Source of the DNA: Arion vulgaris
Taxonomy: Eukaryota; Mollusca; Gastropoda; Stylommatophora; Arionidae
NCBI GenBank assembly: GCA_020796225.1
Contig: CM036771.1
Coordinates: 31,626,703 to 31,690,702, forward strand
Length of the DNA stretch: 64,000 bases
Reading direction: 5' to 3'
How positions within the stretch are numbered: position 1 is the stretch's first letter; each line of letters starts with the position of its first letter. Under the pieces are notes generated by a model, which saw nothing but the letters and a program-made list of their open reading frames with translations, was not told the origin of the DNA and made no database searches. Made by a program: the position numbers and the translations under genes. Below are positions 54,313-63,987 of the stretch, in pieces.

Positions 54313-54409
54313 GAAGATTAATAACAGCTTACAAAGTACATTAGGACAAGCACACACAAGATCACTACATGCCCCCACCCAACACTTCTATAAAGAAGTA
54401 AATGGTGGA

Positions 54410-54500
54410 AAAGAGAGAGAGAGAGAGAAAAAAGAGAGAGAGACAGAGAGAAAGAGAGAGAGACAGAGAGTGAGAAAGAGAGAGAGAAAGAGAGAGAATA
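54410..54500. repeat. (GA)n-rich tract inside the Tigger element
   Basis: GAGAGAGAAAGAGAGAG variants near the right end. Confidence 0.9.
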
Positions 54501-54542
54501 ACAATTTTGTGGACGATGACGGATAATCGAAGTTTTACTATA

Positions 54543-54722
54543 TGTCCGATTTCTGTGACGCTATTTATTTACTAGGTTAGCTTTCTTAGGTCACTACCTT
54601 AGTCGCCTCTTACGACATGCCTTGTAGGTCACAGTATTACTATTCTTTGCTCCCCTTGAGAGCCCCTGCAACACACGGGCTGGAAGGTGTCTGAGTATCC
54701 TTCAACTGCAACGCCAGCGCTC
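54543..54722 (-). mobile_element. S1 repeat, partial, with 5' extension
   Basis: From GTCCGATTTCTGTGACGCTA to CACACGGGCT, then the GAAGGTGTCTGAGTATCCTT and AACGCCAGCGC extension as at 52308-52350. The (GAA)n end is missing, possibly cut off by the Tigger element that ends at 54540. Confidence 0.75.
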
Positions 54723-54826
54723 AGTTATCATATGTCTTGACTTCTGACTGTTACATCTGTTGCTTTAACCCGTTCAGTTCTGAACTGTTTGTTGCTTCCC
54801 AAGGATTTTTATTGCAATGTCTACAG

Positions 54827-55153
54827 CAGTTGTTCGGAAACTGTGGGTCGAACGACCATTTCACAGCGGGTCGCCTAAGACCATCGGAAGTAACATATTA
54901 ATCAAAATTAGAAATAAATATTTCACAATATATATTTACATATTGTTTTTGTGACTAATAACTATGTTTTAAGTATGTTCAATTTGTAACAATGAAAATA
55001 CATCCTGCATATCAGATATTTACATTACGACTCATAAAAGTTTCAAAATTACAGTTATGAAGTAGCAACGAAAATAATGTTATGGTTTAGGGTGACCACA
55101 ACATGATGAACTGTATTAAAGGGTCGCGGTATTAGAAAGATTGAGAACCACTG
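54827..55153. mobile_element. SPIN-like hAT MITE
   Basis: 327 bp. Left end CAGTTGTTCGGAAACTGTGG, right end AAGATTGAGAACCACTG. GTCTACAG flanks it exactly (54819-54826 and 55154-55161), an 8-bp hAT target of the nTCTAnAn type. Interior words GTCGCCTAAGACCATCGGAA, CAGATATTTACATTACGA, CAGTTATGAAGTAGCAACGA and AACTGTATTAAAGGGTCGCG match what I recall of the SPIN (Space Invader) non-autonomous elements of mammals, lizard, frog, Rhodnius and Lymnaea. No transposase. The family call is from memory; the structure is direct. Confidence 0.88.
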
Positions 55154-55274
55154 GTCTACAGTATTAGATAGTATACTAGCTTTGTGTTCTCTTCTACAAC
55201 AATGTGAAAGAATCTATCGGTTCAGAAAGATGAAATGGTTAATGAAGATGTTCAGGTTTTCTCTCAACAATTTA

Positions 55275-55545
55275 GACTCGGTGGTAAGCTGGGTATTGCA
55301 TTTGGACATTTCATGAGAATGGAATACAACCAACCACCAATAACAGCATACAATAAAAAGACATCAGGCACTAGAGCTAAGGGAAGACCAAGAAAAAGAT
55401 GAATAGACAATATCAAGACCACACTAAAAAACAACACGGATATAACACAAGGACGAGTCATCTGAAACTGGAACGTAAATTAAAGTTCCCACCCCTACAC
55501 TTAACGGCAAGAGTGGACAACCAATTCTATGATCCAACTCGGGAA
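55275..55545 (+). pseudogene. LINE reverse-transcriptase tail
   Basis: Reads FGHFMRMEYNQPPITAYNKK, TSGTRAKGRPRKR, stop, IDNIKTTLKNNTDITQGRVI, then the LKLERK-like end. It is the best copy of the group that includes 1-95, 23330 (-), 41455 (-) and 46735. Confidence 0.8.
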
Positions 55546-55689
55546 AAACAATAGGCAATAAGTAATTCGAGTTTAATCTGTACCAATTTTATATTTTCAC
55601 CATCTTATAGGTTACCTCGCCGGTACTACGGAGTTCGTGTATTGCAGCTGAGATTTTCCTGTTTAAGAAAGATATCGGAGCACACTTCT

Positions 55690-55815
55690 TCTTCACATTT
55701 CGTCCCTAGGGAAGCATAGGTCTGCAACCAAGACCTTCCAAGCCCGCCTATCCAAGGTCATCTTTTCCAGATCTCTCCCTATCTCTCTCCATTTCCTAAC
55801 ATTCTGTCTTCCTCC
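55690..55815 (-). mobile_element. LINE tail fragment
   Basis: The minus strand reads LQGGRQNVRKWREIGRDLEK and MTLDRRAWKVLVADLCFP. Counterpart of the WRDMEKMFLDRRAWKALVAH part at 31740-31850. Confidence 0.7.
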
Positions 55816-55914
55816 TTGCAGAGTCTTCTTCTTCCTCAGGTGCGAGCTATGAATTTCCATTGCTTGTGGTTTCCTCTAGATATCTAGAGTTTTTACGGTG
55901 TGGGTAGGTGGCCC

Positions 55915-56015
55915 TACTCAAACCTCCTTAGTCGCCTCTTACGACTTGCGGGGTCGGTAACAATGGTACTATTCTTTATACCCCTAATTTGGTCCCTGGT
56001 AACCACTCGGGCGAG
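55915..56015 (-). mobile_element. S2 repeat, 5' part
   Basis: Minus strand: CGCCCGAGTGGTTACCAGGG, ACCAAATTAGGGGTATAAAG, TACCGACCCCGCAAGTCGTA and GAGGCGACTAAGGAGG. Only the head is present. The flanking 55615-55690 has the inverted CACGAACTCCGTAGTACCGG segment associated with S2 elsewhere. Confidence 0.7.
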
Positions 56016-56589
56016 TATCTAAACAGTCATTAATTAACATTGGGATAAAATTGTCAGTTTCTGCTCAACTTGTCGGTATCGTGATTGTCATAATATCGTG
56101 TTGACTAAGCCATCGATCCAGTCCCCCCTACCTCTTCCATCTCATCCTCTCACTCACCCAATCAATAGTCCCAACATGTTGAAGGGTGGAGGGCTTTGTG
56201 AAACTTCATAGTGCCCGAAGGTGGAACCACTTCACACTTACACCCTTGAACACGTCTGGAGTTCAACTTGATGTCCTAATAATCTCAGCAAGTCATTAGC
56301 TCTCAACAACTGGTTCTTCTGACCATCTTCCTTCTAGAGTTTGATCTTTCAAATTAAATTGTTAGTTAATGGCAACGTATACGACATGATGTCAAACTTT
56401 GTATGTGACATTTTAACTGTTTCTTTACTGTTCCCATGTTCATTGAGGAGAATAGGCCGACTAAAATATGTTTTATTTTTGTGTGATTGCATAAATGCAT
56501 GTGTAAGAGGAAAATGAAAGCGATGATAGGCTTGCAGCAAGTCAAGTAATAGCATGTTCCTTGAGGAACGTTGCTTTCATCACAGCCCG
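56016..56589. other. unassigned sequence
   Basis: A 68-residue minus-strand frame at 56349-56555 has no recognised motif. No gene. Confidence 0.45.
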
Positions 56590-56800
56590 CATGAAAAACT
56601 ATGTTTCTAGCAAGTTTCTTCCAGCGTCATGTTCAACGTTTCTTTGATGTCCTACTGCCATCTTTGTCTTGGTCGTCCCCTGCCTCGTACTCCAGGAACC
56701 ATGCATCCCATTACCGTTGTCTCCCCAACCACTGTGACGTTTAACGTGGCTAACATATGTCATCTTCCAGATAATTCGCCTCAATTTGCAGGTCTTTGTT
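56590..56800 (-). pseudogene. LINE reverse-transcriptase tail
   Basis: Minus strand: LRRIIWKMTYVSHVKRHSG, then in another frame GVRGRGRPRQRW and DIKETLNMTLEET. The VKRHxG(L) and GRPRxRW blocks match the FGHIKRHEGLEK and GKPRRRC order at 11349. Frameshifted. Confidence 0.7.
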
Positions 56801-56934
56801 CGTTCTCTTCTCTGTGCAGTATGTTCTCTTGCAGGTATGGCTGCTATATAAAAAAGCGATCAAGCAAAGGATCAAGTTGATATTCTAAATTCCCTAAGGG
56901 AAAGAGGATGTGTAAATAATGTCTAGTAATAGTG

Positions 56935-57165
56935 GTGAATCTACAACACTAACCAGACTGCAAGAATGTCAAGTCAAATGTGGTGTAGCTAAACAAGAAC
57001 ACGATACTGGTAGCCAAAGAACAACAGTGTAAACCAACAAAGAACAGGTGTAGCTAGTCGCCACATGCTGAGAGACATATTGAGGAGATTGGAGCACTTA
57101 TGGACTAATTGGTTCGATATGCAGTGACTATGATCCGAAGACTAAACTAAACTGTTCATTGTTCA
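56935..57165 (+). mobile_element. RNase H-type LINE 3' fragment
   Basis: LTRLQECQVKCGVAKQEHDT matches RRLQELGLKIGVTRREQHNR at 2126. Later words are broken. Confidence 0.55.
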
Positions 57166-58029
57166 ATTTCAGTTTCCAAGACATGATATTTCCTATGAGC
57201 CACTTGTTCTTGAATCCAAGATCTTATAGGATGCGTACATTTTTTTTAATCTTCTCTGTACAAGAAGTTCTAAGACTGGTACTGTAGCACCGATTTTCTT
57301 CTTGAATGTTTGCCTTAGTTGAACGATTCATCCACATAAACTAACGTTATTGGTTACTAAACTGACGTCATGGCACTCCGGGCAGACCCATAAGTGCTCA
57401 GTCTCCCCCTACAGATATCGAAGGGTATACATTCTGCTGGTTCCCGTGGTTCACTGATTAAACACACGTGTACAACGGGTATCTTTAAACTGCTTAAATC
57501 TCTGGATCGATTTTTAAAAAAAAAAATTAAACGCGGAGTCAGCATTAAGCTTTCATCTGTTATTATTTTTTTAAAAATAATATTACTTTATTATTATTAT
57601 TACAATTATCTCATGACTCCCGCGCCTCCGCTGTCATTAGTCAGATACGCCCCAATACATACTTTAAAAAGACGTTGGATAGCACCGATCGTGGCCTACG
57701 ATAACAACTGTCGTCGGGGGCCACTCACTGATGTAGGATACATGTAATGTTCACTCCGTTGGTCAGAGTCTCAACTAATGGGACATAATAACTCCAGATG
57801 AAATATGTTCATTGTATTCACAATATTTTTTAGATAATTCATTTGTGTCAGCATAAATGTGGAAGACATGCTATATCGGAATGTCCAGAGTGCTATGATG
57901 ATTGTCCTCATATAACTGATAACTACTATATCGGAGAGAGAGAGATGGATAGAGATGATGAGAGCTGGACTGGTAGACAGAGGGAGTACAGAAGGACAGA
58001 CAGGAGAACTGGACAGTGGAACTGACAGA
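57166..58029. other. unassigned sequence
   Basis: Frames of up to 117 residues (57394-57747) have no recognised motif and overlap frames on the other strand. A GAGAGAGATGGATAGAGATG run lies near 57936. No gene supported. Confidence 0.4.
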
Positions 58030-58128
58030 CAACTGTGCACGGGTCGGCTCGTCATTAAGGGCCAATGGAGCCGGCCCCACCAAAAATAATATGTAACGTG
58101 TATTTATTATTTTATTAACTATTTGTTT

Positions 58129-58352
58129 TTTGGTTGGGTTTTATTGGTGTTTTTTTTAATCCTGAAGAACTTGAGCTTTCAGCTCTTCGGCTCGGTGCCA
58201 TGGGCATCGTAACCCTTCGGTTCGGTGCCATGAACACTGTAAATCTGAGAATATGTGGCTTTTCTGCTAGCCCGCGGAATTGAACCCGCACTCACAGGGA
58301 GCTTGTCACCCGTCGTTCAACGTGCTACGAACACGCTGAGTAAGCGGGCAAC
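58129..58352 (-). mobile_element. SINE-D with exact target duplication
   Basis: TAACTATTTGTTT flanks it exactly (58116-58128 and 58353-58365, 13 bp). Minus strand: CCCGCTTACTCAGCGTGTTC (A-box region), GAGTGCGGGTTCAATTCCGC (B box), then the body and an A-rich end. It defines the full 224-bp length of SINE-D. Confidence 0.9.
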
Positions 58353-58439
58353 TAACTATTTGTTTAGAATTATTGCTTTTAACGTGACACTAATTAGCTT
58401 GAATATTTCAATATATAACATTAAAATAAACAGTCTGAT

Positions 58440-58790
58440 CTGTGTACGACAATGTATATTCGAGTAAATAATTTCTAACTTCACGACAATGTATATTCTA
58501 GTAAATAATGTCTAACATCACGACAATGTATGTTCTAGTAAATAATGTCTAACATCACGACAATGTATGTTCTAGTAAATAATGTCTAACATCACGACAA
58601 TGTATGTTCTAGTAAATAATGTCTAACTTCACGACAATGTATGTTCTAGTAAATAATGTCTAACTTCACGACAATGTATGTTCTAGTAAATAATGTCTAA
58701 CTTCACGACAATGTATGTTCTAGTAAAAATGTCTAACTTCACGACAATGTATGTCTGTAAATAATGTCTAAATTAAGACATACATAACCC
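58440..58790. repeat. 37-bp array inside the hAT MITE
   Basis: About nine copies of TTCACGACAATGTATGTTCT plus AGTAAATAATGTCTAAC; early units read CATCACG. It lies between ordinary MITE-type sequence on both sides. Equal in unit length to the transposase-derived array at 38430 but unrelated in sequence. Confidence 0.9.
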
Positions 58791-59084
58791 AAAAACTATG
58801 AGTTTTCCGACAATGTCTGTCTGGCCCCACCAACAAAAATGATCACAAGCCGCTACTGGCTGTACAGAATACAGGACAGAGGGAGACTGACAAAGTACTG
58901 GACACAGTGACAAACAAAGAAATAACAGATGGACTAACTGAGAGTTAGAGTGACCTTGTCAGGACACGAAAATAAAGACTGCAAATCCCGAGCTCATTAC
59001 AGACTCCAGCCATTGCCTACCTATTGTGTGCCGTAGGTGAAAGAATACAGGGTATATCCCGTATTCCCAAATGTACCCTATGGC

Positions 59085-59350
59085 CGTTTTCGTCATTACA
59101 GACTGTCAATTGGTAAGTGTTTTACTGTGACAACTTCTGAGTGTGCGCTGTCTCTCTTGCCTTCAGCTCATCACTAAGTCTCTTTTCACAAGTTTCTACA
59201 CCTTTGTGTAATGTTGTTTTCCACATCACTTGGTGATCAGCTAGCTTTTCCCATTTGTTTGCACCGAGAGAAATGTTCTTCAATCAGACACTGCAGACAT
59301 CATCATATCTGAGCAGTGGTCTGCCTTGGTGCCTCTTCCTTTCCGAAAGT
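59085..59350 (-). pseudogene. LINE reverse-transcriptase tail and 3' end
   Basis: Minus strand, in broken frames: RKGRGTKADHCSDMMMSAVS, TNGKS-like and an LHKGVETCEKRLSDELKARE-like end, then the GTCACAGTAAAACACTTACC words. The 3' words recur at 28890 and 62888. Probable LINE end of the kind with a final Cys-His finger, which is not preserved here. Confidence 0.65.
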
Positions 59351-59814
59351 ACACAGAACGTTATTTACTATACGATATGAAAAATGGCTCTTTATTTGTT
59401 TGTTTGTTTTTACATTGTAGTTGTACACTTTTACGAAATATAAGCCAAAAAGAAGAAGATCAGAATCTCAGTAATAAAAAATAAACCCAAAAAATTGCGA
59501 ATATCAAAATGTGATGTTAAGAGACAAGTTATCTAGAAGTTATTATGTAACTTCAATAATGTGACCTCTTACGTGCCTATACGTGATGCTGCATTTATCG
59601 AGGAAATTGGAAAACCCAAGCTTAGTGAATCGTAGATAATGTGAGAAACCAGCGCAAGAACATGACGAATACACTAAAACGTCACATCAATATGTGGCAC
59701 AAGAAAGTTTAGTAATAGGCTTTTCTGAAGATTGGAAGAAAGTTAATAGTCTTCTAGACGATTTCGTCAGCTACGTTCATATTTATTATACAGGGAGGGA
59801 GGGGAAGGGTGGTC
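59351..59814. other. unassigned sequence
   Basis: No gene or known repeat recognised. It includes an A-rich stretch at 59440-59510. Confidence 0.5.
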
Positions 59815-60045
59815 GAAAGATTGACTTCATTGCACTGTGTTTTACCCAATATGGCTAGGTCCCTCTCCGCAGAAATGACACGCCACCTGCCGAGAGTATT
59901 GTACAAAGCACGAGCTCCGTAGTTCCAGCAACAATCCTAAGGGTCTCTGAAAAAATGCACTTGTGAACACAACGGCGATGTCCGTATTCGAACCCACAGC
60001 ATCAGCTCGCAAGGCAAGGGCTTAACCACTTAGCCACACAGATCT
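59815..60045 (-). mobile_element. SINE-B, full length
   Basis: Minus strand: GTGTGGCTAAGTGGTTAAGC (A box), CTGTGGGTTCGAATACGGAC (B box), GGAACTACGGAGCTCGTGCT and GTGGCGTGTCATTTCTGCGG. Best SINE-B copy in the window. Confidence 0.85.
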
Positions 60046-60103
60046 CCACTGTATATATCATACAGAAGATACTTGTATTCATATTATTATCTATTTTTAT
60101 ATC

Positions 60104-60435
60104 CAGTGGCGGCTCGTCATTAATGGCGAGTGGGGCCGGGCCCAACAAAAATATTGTGAAACGTGTATTTATTAGTTTAAAATTATTAGTTCAAAATTAT
60201 TATTTTTAACAAGGTAATGATTAGCTTTGAAAGTCGAAAATATAACGCAAAAATGTCATATACAGTTTGAAATTCAGCGTCTTTTCTCCCAAACTAGTAT
60301 ACTTCAATAGTATTCCAGCGCACCATTTTTTTACGGTCAGTAAAAATGTAGTCTATCTAGACCTACTGTTAACATAGCAACCTCTGACCTCTCTCGTCTG
60401 GGCCCACCAACAAAAATTCTCACGAGCCGCCACTG
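60104..60435. mobile_element. hAT MITE with exact target duplication
   Basis: 332 bp. Ends CAGTGGCGGCTCGTCATTAA and CTCACGAGCCGCCACTG, inverted. TTTATATC flanks it exactly (60096-60103 and 60436-60443). No protein coded. Reference for 5958 and 58040. Confidence 0.92.
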
Positions 60436-60695
60436 TTTATATCTATGATGATTCGATGTTCTTACACTTCTATATGGGCGTTAGCTGGTCAATCGATTGT
60501 TCGGTTAGTTCGATAGTTAGCTATTCACTATTTCTTCTACCATATCCACCACTTATTAAACCAATCTTTATTATTTGTATGGGATCTAAGCCTAAGAGCG
60601 ATTGTACGTTTTGTCGGATATGCGTCTACAAGTAGGCCAGAATATCCGACTTCTGTGACGCTTTTTATTTACTAGGTTAGCTTCCCTAGTTTTCT

Positions 60696-61027
60696 ATAAC
60701 TCATCTTTACAGAAGAATTTGGAGAATCCCATGGACTGCTAAAATGTGGAGGTGTAGAATGAAGTCAAGAAACAGAGAAAACGTATCACCAATATAAGAA
60801 AGAGGCAGTCATCATTTTTTGGGAGAGGGGGAGTGATGAGAAAGGGAGGGTTAGAACACATTTAACAACCGGTAAAATCGAGGGGAGTTGAAACAGAGAG
60901 AGAAATTTTGGATAGCCTGTCTTCATGGCACGGAAGAACGTCAACATCTGAGACGATAGCAAACACCAGAGACATAGATTTGTGGATATCCATGATCGTC
61001 TACGCCAGCTGGCACCTGATGATGAGA
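60696..61027 (+). pseudogene. LINE tail with (GAT)n end nested in S1
   Basis: Reads RRIWRIPWTAKMWRC-like, RKRQSSFFGRGGVMRKGGLE-like and SSWHGRTSTSETIANTRD-like words, ending CACCTGATGATGAGAG. Same family as 44490-45000, with a small insertion (GAGAGGGGGAG) in the FGHVMRR block. Confidence 0.75.
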
Positions 61028-61089
61028 GCTTCCTAAGCCACTACCTCAGTCACCTCTTACGACATCCTTTCTTTGTCGCAGTGTTACTC

Positions 61090-61351
61090 GCCCGTGTGTT
61101 GCTCGTGATCTAAGGTGGGGGAGGCGCAAAGAATAGTAACACTGCGACATCCAAGGCATGTCGTAAGAGGCGACTGAGGTAGAGGCCTGGGGAAGATATC
61201 CTAGTGAATAAAAAGTGTCGCAGAAATCGGATGTGCTGGCCTACTTGTAGACGCATAACTGGCACAACAACCAATCGCTCTTAGGCTAGGATCCCATACA
61301 AATCACAAAGAGTGGTTAACAAGTGGTCGATATGGAGTATTCGAAGAAGAA
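61090..61351 (+). mobile_element. S1 repeat, inner copy
   Basis: CGCCCGTGTGTTGCTCGTGA to GAAGAAGAA. Full S1 order with an 11-bp target duplication in the outer S1. Confidence 0.88.
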
Positions 61352-61410
61352 GCAGTGTTACTATTCTTTGCTCCCCTTGCAAGAGCCGGCAACACACGGT
61401 CGAAGAATGA

Positions 61411-62159
61411 AACGAAGATAATAACGAGTGGAGACAGTAAATACAAATGAAGATAGACAGTTGATGAATAATGTAAGGGACATCACCCTGAGATTCGAAA
61501 ACCTAATCTAGTGGAAAGCTACCAAACATAATCTAGGGTTATCTGCCCTCTATGTCGTCTACTCAACTAAGCTTAACGTTGTATAGTTTCACAGACTCTG
61601 CCCTGACCAGTCGTTGCGTGTCTGGTCAGAAGGACACGTCAACAACTGACACTCCATGACAACAACTTAATGAAATACACACAATAAGTGAGATATATTA
61701 ACACAATTTGCCGGCTACGCTGTTGGATGTCTCAGTGACAAATTATGTGGACATGAATGGTGAGAATGTGAGGTTGAATATGTAGTACAACGAATACGGA
61801 AGAATGAGGAGTAGTGAGAACTGTCAGCTTGAGCGGATAAGAAAAGTGACAGGGTGAGAGAAGAGATTGAATGAATGAAGTGAGAGGACAGTAGAATTGT
61901 GAAGGTGAAAGGAAGAAATGTGAATGAGATATGATGAGGACAACAAGTGATAGTGGCTGTAGTTGTAGGATGTTAGATTGAGAAATGTTGAGAGTTGATC
62001 AAAAGTGAGATACATGAGAAAGTAGAGTTTCCGAGAAGGGAGAAAGTGATGAAAGACTAAGAAAAAATGATACGTTGGAAGAAAAAGGAAAGAGGCTGAT
62101 GGGTGAACGATTTGGAAGAGTAAGACATTAGAAGCTGAGAGATTCGGAGAAAAGAGAAA
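61411..62159. other. unassigned purine-rich sequence
   Basis: From about 61740 the sequence is rich in GTGAGA and GATGAA words, perhaps a degenerate ancestor of the 18-bp array that follows. No gene. Confidence 0.45.
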
Positions 62160-62852
62160 GGTTAGGAGATTGTGAGAGGGATGGGAGATGTGCGAGGGAT
62201 GGGAGATGTGAGAGAGATGGGAGATGTGAGAGGGATGGGAGATGGGTGATGTGCGAGGGATGGGAGATGTGCGAGGATGGGAGATGTGAGAGGGATGGGA
62301 GATGTGAGAGGGATGGGAGATGTGAGAGGGATGGGAGATGTGAGAGGGATGGGAGATGTGCGAGGGATGGGAGATGTGGGAGGGATGGGAGATGATGAGA
62401 GGGATGGGAGATGTGAGAGGGATGGGAGATGGAGAGGGATGGGAGATGTGAGAGGGATGGGAGATGTGAGAGGGATGGGAGATGTGAGAGGGATGGGAGA
62501 TGTGAGAGGGATGGGAGATGTGAGAGGGATGGGAGATGTGAGAGGATGGGAGATGTGAGAGGGATGGGAGATGGAGAGATGGGAGATGAGAGGATGGGAG
62601 ATGTGAGAGGGATGGGAGATGTGAGAGGGATGGGAGATGTGAGAGGGATGGGAGATGTGAGATGGGAGATGGGAGAGATGGAGATGGAAGATGGGAGAGG
62701 GATGGGAGATGTGAGAGGGATGGGAGATGTGAGAGGGATGGGAGATGTGAGAGGGATGGGAGATGTGAGAGGGATGGGAGATGCGAGAGGGATGGAAGGA
62801 GATGTGAGAGGGATGGGAGATGTGAGAGGGATGGGAGATGTGAGATATATTC
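62160..62852. repeat. 18-bp purine-rich array
   Basis: About 38 copies of GAGAGGGATGGGAGATGT with small deletions. Frames on both strands stay open over it (GDVRGM and PSHISH repeats, to 234 residues) because 18 is a multiple of three. They are artefacts. Confidence 0.95.
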
Positions 62853-62887
62853 ATAATAGACGACAACTAAATGGTAAGATTATATAT

Positions 62888-62965
62888 GGCATTTTTAGTC
62901 TTTACAGACGCTCAATTGGCAAGTCTTTGACTGTGACAACTTCTGAGTTAGCGACAATTTGGGTG
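62888..62965 (-). mobile_element. LINE extreme 3' fragment
   Basis: The GAAGTTGTCACAGTCAAAGA and CCAATTGAGCGTCTGTAAAG words (minus strand) match 28890 and 59085. The 116-residue frame at 62902-63252 (minus) includes this piece at its end. Its remainder is unrecognised, and I do not call it a gene. Confidence 0.55.
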
Positions 62966-63366
62966 GACTTATAACCCTTGACTGTTGATTTTCGTGGTGT
63001 GTCCGAGTTGAGGGAAATGATGAAGTGTCCTCTCCGTTCATGATTTATGCCTTGCATGGGCAGCAGATATGGGGAATGTTCCTTGCCATTTTGCACAAAC
63101 CCCCTCTCTATCCCTAATACTTCATCCAAATGAAAGACAAGGTTCATACGTTTGGAATCAAGCAGGGTTTGCAGGATATGCCAGAAGATAAAATGGAATA
63201 CACACATAACTATAAACTGCCCTACGGTCCTTCGTTCAGGATTTGTGGTCAATGTTTACTATTCTAGCCTTCTGCATAATCGTATGGACCCAGAAGGTAG
63301 TGGGGATTTTCTATCTGACTTTACTTCCCTAGCATTTAGCTCTCATGAGCTCCCATCCATAAGGAA

Positions 63367-63987
<621 letters not shown>

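Larger units (their letters stand above)
53584..54540 (-). mobile_element. Tigger/pogo transposon, internally deleted
   Basis: Left end CAGTAAAACCTCGATTAACC, right end CGGATAATCGAAGTTTTACTA, an inverted repeat of about 20 bp. TA lies on both outer sides (53582-53583 and 54541-54542), the Tc1/mariner-type target. On the minus strand it encodes the last part of a pogo-type transposase (next entry). The rest of the transposase is replaced by a 17-bp array and a GA-rich tract. Confidence 0.88.
58040..58858. mobile_element. hAT MITE enlarged by a SINE and an array
   Basis: Left end GTCGGCTCGTCATTAAGGGC, right end CACAAGCCGCTACTG, the same family as 60104-60435. It is enlarged from about 330 to about 820 bp by SINE-D (58129-58352) and by a 37-bp array (58440-58790). 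Flanks ACTGTGCA and GCTGTACA match at 6 of 8 positions. Confidence 0.75.
60530..61410. mobile_element. nested complex: S1 cut by a LINE tail and by another S1
   Basis: A minus-oriented S1 starts at 60530-60695, is interrupted by a LINE tail (60696-61027), resumes 61028-61089, is interrupted by an opposite S1 (about 61090-61351) and ends 61352-61410. AGCTTCC words flank the LINE, and GCAGTGTTACT flanks the inner S1 (61079-61089 and about 61352-61362). Order: outer S1 first, then the LINE and the inner S1. Confidence 0.85.

Noticed and set aside
62162..62866. 234-residue minus-strand and 181-residue plus-strand frames with PSHISH and GMGDVR repeats
   Set aside because: The 18-bp array keeps frames open on both strands; there is no unique domain.
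62902..63252. 116-residue minus-strand protein
   Set aside because: Its end is a LINE 3' fragment and the remainder has no motif or context to support a gene.
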